DNA of 17,117 nucleotides, taken from the NCBI GenBank assembly GCA_002495845.1, contig DAHF01000097.1, positions 13,521 through 30,637 on the forward strand. Direction: 5' to 3'. Position 1 is the stretch's first letter; each line of letters opens with the position of its first letter. A program made the translations under genes and the position numbers. Positions 12,094 through 17,117 of the stretch are shown piece after piece. The DNA comes from Sulfolobus sp. UBA167. GTDB lineage: Archaea > Thermoproteota > Thermoprotei_A > Sulfolobales > Sulfolobaceae. Below the pieces are notes generated by a model. The model saw only the letters and a program-made list of their open reading frames with translations. It did not search any database and was not told where the DNA came from.

Positions 12094-15000
12094 ATGGCAA
12101 AGAGGCTCAGCGAGACTGCAGCTGACAGTCAATCGGCGTTTTCTCTCTTCAAATGCGTATCCGACATCAGATATGTAAACAGGCTGAAGTTCTTTAGCGA
12201 GATAGAACAAGAATTAAAGAGAATAAAGAGCGACAGGGAGTCCCCTGAAATTATAGCCCTTGTGGCTGACTGGGGACAAGGCAAATCCTTCTTCCTTGAT
12301 ATAATGCAAGAATACGGCAGAGTTCACCACATTAAAATAAAAAAGGTGAACTTCTCTGATATCCTTGACCAATGGATAGCACCAAAGGATGGAGTTGTGC
12401 TCATAGATGAAGTAGAAAACCTAGTGGATCCCATAGTTTTCGCTAAGTACAGAGATAAAATAAGTGATTTTTGGATTAACCTAAAGACATTAGCTAACAG
12501 TCAAGGAAACTCAGTTGTTTACTTATCCATGACTCCGAGCGCCTTTAGCAAGATATTCAGCGTCGGAGGACAAATCCAATATCTGTTCCAAGAGACCTTT
12601 CCTGCCTTTCTCGAAAGAATTAAGAAAGTATCGCTCAATCTCCCGTCAAAACTCGAGTTCCTGTTAATGATAAATTGCTCGCTTAAACAGAACGGACTCA
12701 GCGAAGCCGAAATTTTAAACTACTTAGAATTCATGGATCTGCCGTTCTGGGTTACACAGCCGGAGAGAAGGAAATACACCAGACTTATAAATGATATCAT
12801 ACTGGGTAGCTTTCCTGTAGTAGAGAGGACTTTCCAAGAGATAGCCAGGGGAGCGTCAAAGAGTTTCCTCAACGACGAGGAGGAAACGGTAAAGGAAAAG
12901 GAGCTCTTAAAGCTTGAGGACGAAGTCGAGTTCGACGAAAGGAAGAGAATATACTCTGCCTTAATGAAGAGGGTAGGTCTAGTCGAGGACGAAATAGTTG
13001 AGCCGTTAAAGGGTGTGGTAGTGAAGGGCAGTTTGATACCATACAATAAATGGTTGCAGGCCACTTCAGACCTCCCTTTAGCGTCGAATCTGGAGGACTT
13101 CCTCCTAACTGTGAGCAGGACGAGAAACGTAGAGGACTCGCTTTACGTCTTCGTAAGCGAAGAACTAGAGAAGGTAGTATATGAAGGAATAACGACTGAC
13201 GCTGACACCATGAAGAAGCTTAAGGAGAGAACCTTACCTCTGGCGTCTGGAGATTTCTATGCTCTAAGGTGGGACTTCTACGAGAGGGTAGTGAACGCCA
13301 ACGTCGGAGGGCTCATAGTGGATTTCAAATCTAGGGAAGAGAGGGATATGGCTTTAAGGTTCGTCAACGAAAACATAACTGACAACAAGAAATTAATGGA
13401 ATCAATAGTGAATTTCATCAAGGTAGCGAAACCAGAGTGGAAGATCGACAAAGTCAACATTTCCTCACAGCTGACATCCTTGCAGGTCTCTATCAACGAC
13501 AAGAAAATTAACATCTTATATCTCTATCCTACTTCTGAAATAGAGCAGTTCGCCCTCCGGCACCTACAGAACGATATAGTTCACTCCATGATAGTTATCA
13601 AGAACGATTTCGTAGCAGATAACCAAGAGATAGTCGGAAAGTTAATGGATGACATGTCTAAGCTAGGAGTATCATCGACGCTTTTGGACATCCCAGTGCC
13701 TGCTAGAAGACAGCTTCTTTACATGTTGTTCGCTAGTAAACTCAGGGAAGGGGCTAACATAAGGTACGACTCAATTGAAATAAAGTTAGGCGAAATAAAA
13801 AGGGGAATAGAGAAAACCGTCAACGAAGCCTACGAAAAGCTAGTCTTCCCTCAGCTCCCAGCAACTAAACAGAGGCTCATTCAATCTTTCAATTGGCTAG
13901 TTTTCTATCCGCTCAATGAGGTAGCTGAGGTAAAGGATGTCTTCGAGAAAACCGACTCTATAGTTAACCAGAAGTTCAGAACGTTTGGATCCAAGCAATT
14001 TCACTTGGAGGACTTCGAGACTGAGAACTCACTACAGGAGGAAATAATACCTTACCTTATCTCAAATGGAATAATCAAAGAGAAAAACGGTCTTCTAGAC
14101 TTCAGAGACCTATACGGAGAAGTACCACAAAGAGTTTCCTCAATAATTGCAGGCTTGATCAAGCAGAAATATGACGATTACATGAATATGGTAGTAAATT
14201 CCTTCATTTCCTCAGCGTCGGGCACACCTGATGAGAAATTTGTCAATGCAGTAGCAAGGCTTTTCCAGACCAAGGCAGACCAAAGCATGAGCTTCATAAC
14301 TTACGTCTCATTAGTTTCGGGGGAGCTCTTCAAAAATTTAGACAAAGACAAAATAATTGAATCTCTCTTGAATAAAATTTCAGAACTCAACCAAAATGAT
14401 AGAGACGACTATTTCTTGACAGCGAAAAGGAGGGACGCTGGAATTAGAAGCCTAAGTGAAATGAAAAATACCATGTTGCATTACAAGGACATGTGTATGA
14501 AGGTAAAAGAGGACTTAAGCTTTCTCAGGTTCTGTTCGGCGTACATAGCCCTCTCCTCTACTTACACAAAGCTATCGTCCTTAGCGGAAGAGAGCAATAA
14601 CCAAGCTGAAAACCAAGTTAAGCTCGAGATATCAGATAAGATTGATGTAATAGTCAGAGCGAGGAAGTTCCTTGGAATAGAAGAGGAGACCGAAGAGGAA
14701 AAGACAGTAGAAGAAATAATGACTAGGCTCAACAACATGGGAGAAATCTCGCGGGAAATGGAGGGAATAATACGAAATCTATACAACGAAGGAAAGGGCG
14801 AGGAGTTCAAGCAAGCTCTTGATGAGACGTTATCTGCAATTTCCATGACACAGGAGCAACCGGTGCACCTGAGACTTTTCATAATGAAAGTGCTCAAGTC
14901 TACGGTGAGCGGAATGAGGATACCACTGATGGACTTCTTTAAGGACATGGAAATCTTCAGCTACATCAATAAGCTGAAAGATTCGTCGAGGACAATAGCA

Positions 15001-15141
15001 GACATTGAAATACTCCTAGACTCTTTAAATAAGGCAATGCCAGAGTTGCCCTTAATCAAGAAGGAGACGTCTAAAGTTTCCCAGGAAATAGAGGAGATCA
15101 TGAAAGAAATAAAAATGAAGGTGAGCAAAATTGAAAGCTGA
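12094..15141 (+). CDS. Large AAA+-like P-loop ATPase of unknown family
   Basis: The product has 1015 residues. The N-terminal ATPase domain has Walker A ADWGQGKS (58-65; the first Gly of the usual motif is Ala), Walker B VVLIDEVENL (101-110) and a sensor-like strand VVYLSMTPS (141-149). The remaining 800 or so residues show no catalytic motif; they are mostly helical and include a very acidic segment (about 860-880, EEETEEEKTVEE) and probable coiled coil near the C-terminus. The P-loop domain recalls the ORC/Cdc6-like and BREX BrxC-type ATPases, but I cannot place it. It is not Rad50: there is no central zinc hook and no ABC signature. It ends 11 bases inside the coiled-coil gene. It may act as loader or sensor for the HerA-NurA pair (inference). 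Confidence 0.85.
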   Translation: MAKRLSETAADSQSAFSLFKCVSDIRYVNRLKFFSEIEQELKRIKSDRESPEIIALVADWGQGKSFFLDIMQEYGRVHHIKIKKVNFSDILDQWIAPKDGVVLIDEVENLVDPIVFAKYRDKISDFWINLKTLANSQGNSVVYLSMTPSAFSKIFSVGGQIQYLFQETFPAFLERIKKVSLNLPSKLEFLLMINCSLKQNGLSEAEILNYLEFMDLPFWVTQPERRKYTRLINDIILGSFPVVERTFQEIARGASKSFLNDEEETVKEKELLKLEDEVEFDERKRIYSALMKRVGLVEDEIVEPLKGVVVKGSLIPYNKWLQATSDLPLASNLEDFLLTVSRTRNVEDSLYVFVSEELEKVVYEGITTDADTMKKLKERTLPLASGDFYALRWDFYERVVNANVGGLIVDFKSREERDMALRFVNENITDNKKLMESIVNFIKVAKPEWKIDKVNISSQLTSLQVSINDKKINILYLYPTSEIEQFALRHLQNDIVHSMIVIKNDFVADNQEIVGKLMDDMSKLGVSSTLLDIPVPARRQLLYMLFASKLREGANIRYDSIEIKLGEIKRGIEKTVNEAYEKLVFPQLPATKQRLIQSFNWLVFYPLNEVAEVKDVFEKTDSIVNQKFRTFGSKQFHLEDFETENSLQEEIIPYLISNGIIKEKNGLLDFRDLYGEVPQRVSSIIAGLIKQKYDDYMNMVVNSFISSASGTPDEKFVNAVARLFQTKADQSMSFITYVSLVSGELFKNLDKDKIIESLLNKISELNQNDRDDYFLTAKRRDAGIRSLSEMKNTMLHYKDMCMKVKEDLSFLRFCSAYIALSSTYTKLSSLAEESNNQAENQVKLEISDKIDVIVRARKFLGIEEETEEEKTVEEIMTRLNNMGEISREMEGIIRNLYNEGKGEEFKQALDETLSAISMTQEQPVHLRLFIMKVLKSTVSGMRIPLMDFFKDMEIFSYINKLKDSSRTIADIEILLDSLNKAMPELPLIKKETSKVSQEIEEIMKEIKMKVSKIES
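15119..15124 (+). promoter_or_regulatory. Ribosome binding site for the coiled-coil gene
   Basis: The sequence aggtga inside the 3' end of the ATPase gene lies 6 nt before the TTG at 15131, which supports that unusual start codon and translational coupling. Confidence 0.55.
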
Positions 15142-15838
15142 GGAACTTTATATAAAATTAAAAGAAACAAGGGATACGCTTAACATAGATTACATGAAAG
15201 AGGAACTTCAAAGACTCAAGGGAATCGCTTCGAAACTCCAGGAGACTTCGGATAAGCTTGAGTCGACAACGAAGTCCTTGAACAAAACGAGGGAAATGAT
15301 CGGAAGTTTGAAACAAATAGATTCAGAAGACAAGAGGCTGTCAGAGAGGCTAGAAAGACTTACTGCTGAAATTAAGAAAGTTTCAAGAATGGACAACCCA
15401 GATCACATAGTAGAGACGGTTGCCTATGTAAACCGAGAATTATCGGAGTTGATGAAGGACATCGAAGCGACTACAGAGAAAGTAAAGGAAAACTTGAAAG
15501 AGAAATTAGATGAAAATAACAAGGCGTTGAAAGTCTACGCTAGAGTACTCAACCAGTTTCTAGAGGAAGACGTGGAGGTAAGGACTTTTCATAGTTCCTC
15601 AACGTCTGTCATTGAGCTATTCTCTACGGTAAAAGAAGCCGAGGCTCATCTGAACAAGGTGAAGGAAATAGTAATAGATAAAGTCAAAGAGAAGGATATG
15701 GACGAGAGAAGTTTAAACATTATGATAGGATTAATTGAAAACGGTAAGATCAAAGTAAATAAGTCTAATTATGATGATTCCATGAGGATTGTTAAGCTCC
15801 TAATAGAGAAAGGAATCCAAGTGGAGATGTCCTTATGA
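15131..15838 (+). CDS. Coiled-coil protein of the HerA-NurA operon
   Basis: The product has 235 residues. Residues about 3-140 are rich in K, E, L and S with heptad-like spacing (for example LKETRDTLNIDYMKEELQRL and KLQETSDKLESTTKSLNKT), indicating long coiled coil. The C-terminal 90 residues look like a small globular domain (EEDVEVRTFHSSSTSVIELF and after). There is no enzyme motif and no family I recognise. The TTG start at 15131 is supported by aggtga 6 nt upstream. It overlaps the ATPase gene by 11 bases and the NurA-like gene by 4 (ATGA), so its product is very likely a structural partner of both. In position it matches Rad50/Mre11 in classical HerA operons, but it has no ATPase or nuclease domain. 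Confidence 0.8.
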   Translation: MKAEELYIKLKETRDTLNIDYMKEELQRLKGIASKLQETSDKLESTTKSLNKTREMIGSLKQIDSEDKRLSERLERLTAEIKKVSRMDNPDHIVETVAYVNRELSELMKDIEATTEKVKENLKEKLDENNKALKVYARVLNQFLEEDVEVRTFHSSSTSVIELFSTVKEAEAHLNKVKEIVIDKVKEKDMDERSLNIMIGLIENGKIKVNKSNYDDSMRIVKLLIEKGIQVEMSL

Positions 15839-16914
15839 AAAACGATGACTTAGTGAAGAGAATTACGGAGCTGGCTGAAAGGAACTTGAAGGAAAGGGAG
15901 AAGGTTAACACGCTCATAGAAATAGCGTATGAAGACATTAGAGACGGGAACTTAGACCTTAAGTTCAAGGAAGTCAAGGAAAGACCTCCTCCTCATAACG
16001 CTTGTGCCATAGACGGTAGCAGGTACATTGTCCCATTGCGTGACAGCGTCTTCGTCATAGCAAGGGCAGTGGCTATCAGGGGTGAAGACAAGGAAGAGAA
16101 GGACATACCTCCAGATATAGAGGAGGAGTTCAAGATAGCAAGTAACTACTACGACGAGAACATCATAGGAAACAAATCAATATTATTAATGTTGTACTTG
16201 GAGACGACACTTCTAAACAAATGTGAAGGTTCTGACGTGATAATGATAGACGGGCCTATTATAGATCCACCCACATACTATGAAGATCCTCACGTAGAAG
16301 ACTTCCCAGACCTTTCAGATTACGTAAAGTTTAGAGCTAACGTTTTAATGCAAAAGAAGAGGAACTCATCAATAATTGGAATATCCAAGAGGTTTTCGCA
16401 GAGGTTTTTAATAAACTACTTCATGAATAGGGGTTTAAAGCAAATCTCTAGATCTACGGAAAATTTTATAGCGTCAATGATATTTTTAAAGTATCGTAAA
16501 TACAAAAATGTATATTCTTCTTCACTATATTTAGGACCTATAAGATGGGAGGACTCATTAAAAGATAGGAAAGTGAATGAACTGGATCCCCTAGAAGGGG
16601 CATATAACGCATATAAGAAATACTTCCAAGATGAGCTAGAGATTACCTCGTTTTATTACCAGAGAGACTTAGCTTCTCCAATAGGAAGAATTGACGTCCT
16701 CTCAAGAAAGGGAGAGGACCCAGAGAGAGATCTGACTTTTGTAGATAGATGGGCTATGTCTGGGCTCAAGGAAATAACCATAATAAATAAGCTTGCAGAT
16801 GACCTATCGAACGTTTCTAGAAACGAGAGTGAAAGGCTTGTATCGCTCTACAACATGGTCGTAAGCAAGGAACTATTGGATGATGAACTCTTGCTTAAGC
16901 GAATCTCCAAATGA
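15835..16914 (+). CDS. NurA-domain nuclease
   Basis: The product has 359 residues. NurA is an RNase H-like 5'-3' nuclease that works with HerA. Visible landmarks are CAIDGSR (57-63, metal-binding D60), E123 in LYLETTLL, VIMIDGPIID (135-144, D139) and IIGISKR (180-186). A C-terminal stretch, ASPIGRIDVL, resembles the region preceding the last catalytic motif. Spacing between D60 and D139 fits NurA (about 75-80 residues). Sequence is diverged from canonical NurA and I cannot point with certainty to the C-terminal His/Tyr residues. ATG at 15835 overlaps the coiled-coil stop (ATGA). The gene ends 3 bases before an inverted TnpB-type element end at 16918, so its 3' UTR and any downstream operon gene may have been displaced. 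Confidence 0.8.
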   Translation: MKNDDLVKRITELAERNLKEREKVNTLIEIAYEDIRDGNLDLKFKEVKERPPPHNACAIDGSRYIVPLRDSVFVIARAVAIRGEDKEEKDIPPDIEEEFKIASNYYDENIIGNKSILLMLYLETTLLNKCEGSDVIMIDGPIIDPPTYYEDPHVEDFPDLSDYVKFRANVLMQKKRNSSIIGISKRFSQRFLINYFMNRGLKQISRSTENFIASMIFLKYRKYKNVYSSSLYLGPIRWEDSLKDRKVNELDPLEGAYNAYKKYFQDELEITSFYYQRDLASPIGRIDVLSRKGEDPERDLTFVDRWAMSGLKEITIINKLADDLSNVSRNESERLVSLYNMVVSKELLDDELLLKRISK

Positions 16915-16917
16915 CAA

Positions 16918-17117
16918 GAGAACTACCCCGCCTAACGGAAGGGGCATCACCTCGCAATTTTCCTTCTCTGAGCAACTCGATCTTCTCCCACGATTTCCAA
17001 TGAACCGTTCTGTGATGCCCCGTGTCGTTACGGAGGGTTGGCTCTCCATGGCGTAAGTTCCCCCAGCCCTAGTACTGACCAAGCTCTTTCAGACTTGGTC
17101 TTGATATCATTTCTGTT
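16918..17117 (-). mobile_element. 3' end of an IS200/IS605-type (IS1341-like) TnpB element, cut by window edge
   Basis: Read on the minus strand, this carries TnpB C-terminal-like coding (ERAWSVLGLGELTPWRANPP in one frame, LREGKLRGDAPSVRRG in another). The cccc...gggg subterminal hairpin (16926-16944) and the end sequence gtagttctc (16926-16918) follow. It aligns in inverted orientation with 1812-2033. The recognisable tail jumps between frames, so the tnpB 3' end may be frameshifted or end early at the TAA in the first frame; the bulk of the gene, if present, lies beyond the window. In active TnpB systems this stretch would be the scaffold of the omega RNA, with the guide read from the flank, here the 3' end of the NurA-like gene. 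Confidence 0.7.

Noticed and set aside
12094..15838. Reading the two middle operon genes as Rad50 and Mre11
   Set aside because: The ATPase lacks the zinc hook, ABC signature and terminal split; the coiled-coil protein has no phosphoesterase motifs.
16873..17082. Minus-strand open frame of 69 codons at the right edge
   Set aside because: It overlaps the NurA-like gene end and the element terminus in a frame that mixes TnpB-like tail with antisense NurA; described as part of the mobile element instead.
1..17117. CRISPR array, tRNA or rRNA genes
   Set aside because: No regularly spaced repeats and no recognisable tRNA or rRNA sequence were seen on either strand.

Overview
The window looks like chromosomal DNA of a thermoacidophilic crenarchaeon, most likely a member of the Sulfolobales; I cannot name the species from sequence alone. 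The reasons are archaeal TATA-type boxes about 26-29 bp upstream of many start codons (leaderless transcripts), GGTGA-type ribosome binding sites only inside operons, HerA and NurA family proteins, an archaeal C/D box guide RNA, sequon-rich membrane-anchored surface proteins, and IS200/IS605 (IS1341-type) element ends. All functional calls are from reading motifs; no database search was possible.

Layout. At 1-66 the first codons of a radical SAM gene run off the left edge. At 139-558 is a small membrane protein. On the minus strand, 1496-532 holds a cupin gene followed by an unknown gene. At about 1748-2033 is a decayed TnpB-type element end. On the minus strand, 3825-2030 holds a helical-repeat protein and a membrane glycosyltransferase. 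On the minus strand, 7887-3968 is a four-gene operon: a YyaL/Spata20-type thioredoxin-domain protein, a short-chain dehydrogenase, a TenA-family protein and an unknown protein. At 8719-7982 (minus) is a surface protein. All of this reads as ordinary housekeeping or envelope content.

The right half is the unusual part, and all of it is on the plus strand. A C/D box sRNA (8767-8818) precedes a compact transglycosylase of the tRNA-guanine transglycosylase superfamily (8877-9764). That gene overlaps a stand-alone archaeosine-synthase core domain with the exact PC-x3-KPY-x2-S-x2-H signature (9730-10335). A 144-bp control region follows, with a T-rich terminator, a 28-bp perfect palindrome and a repeated 9-mer. 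A tightly packed four-gene operon then runs from 10480 to 16914: HerA-like hexameric ATPase, 1015-residue AAA+-like ATPase, coiled-coil protein and NurA-like nuclease. Gene order mimics the classical HerA-Mre11-Rad50-NurA operon, but the two middle genes are unrelated to Mre11 and Rad50. A second element end, inverted relative to the first, starts at 16918.

Interpretation (inference): the transglycosylase/ArcS-like pair could insert and amidate or lysinylate a 7-deazaguanine base in DNA or RNA, and the HerA/NurA/AAA+/coiled-coil complex would be a DNA translocase-nuclease. Their adjacency suggests a candidate archaeal modification-plus-restriction or genome-maintenance system distinct from the known Dpd clusters. 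The adjacency is fact; the functional link is a hypothesis.
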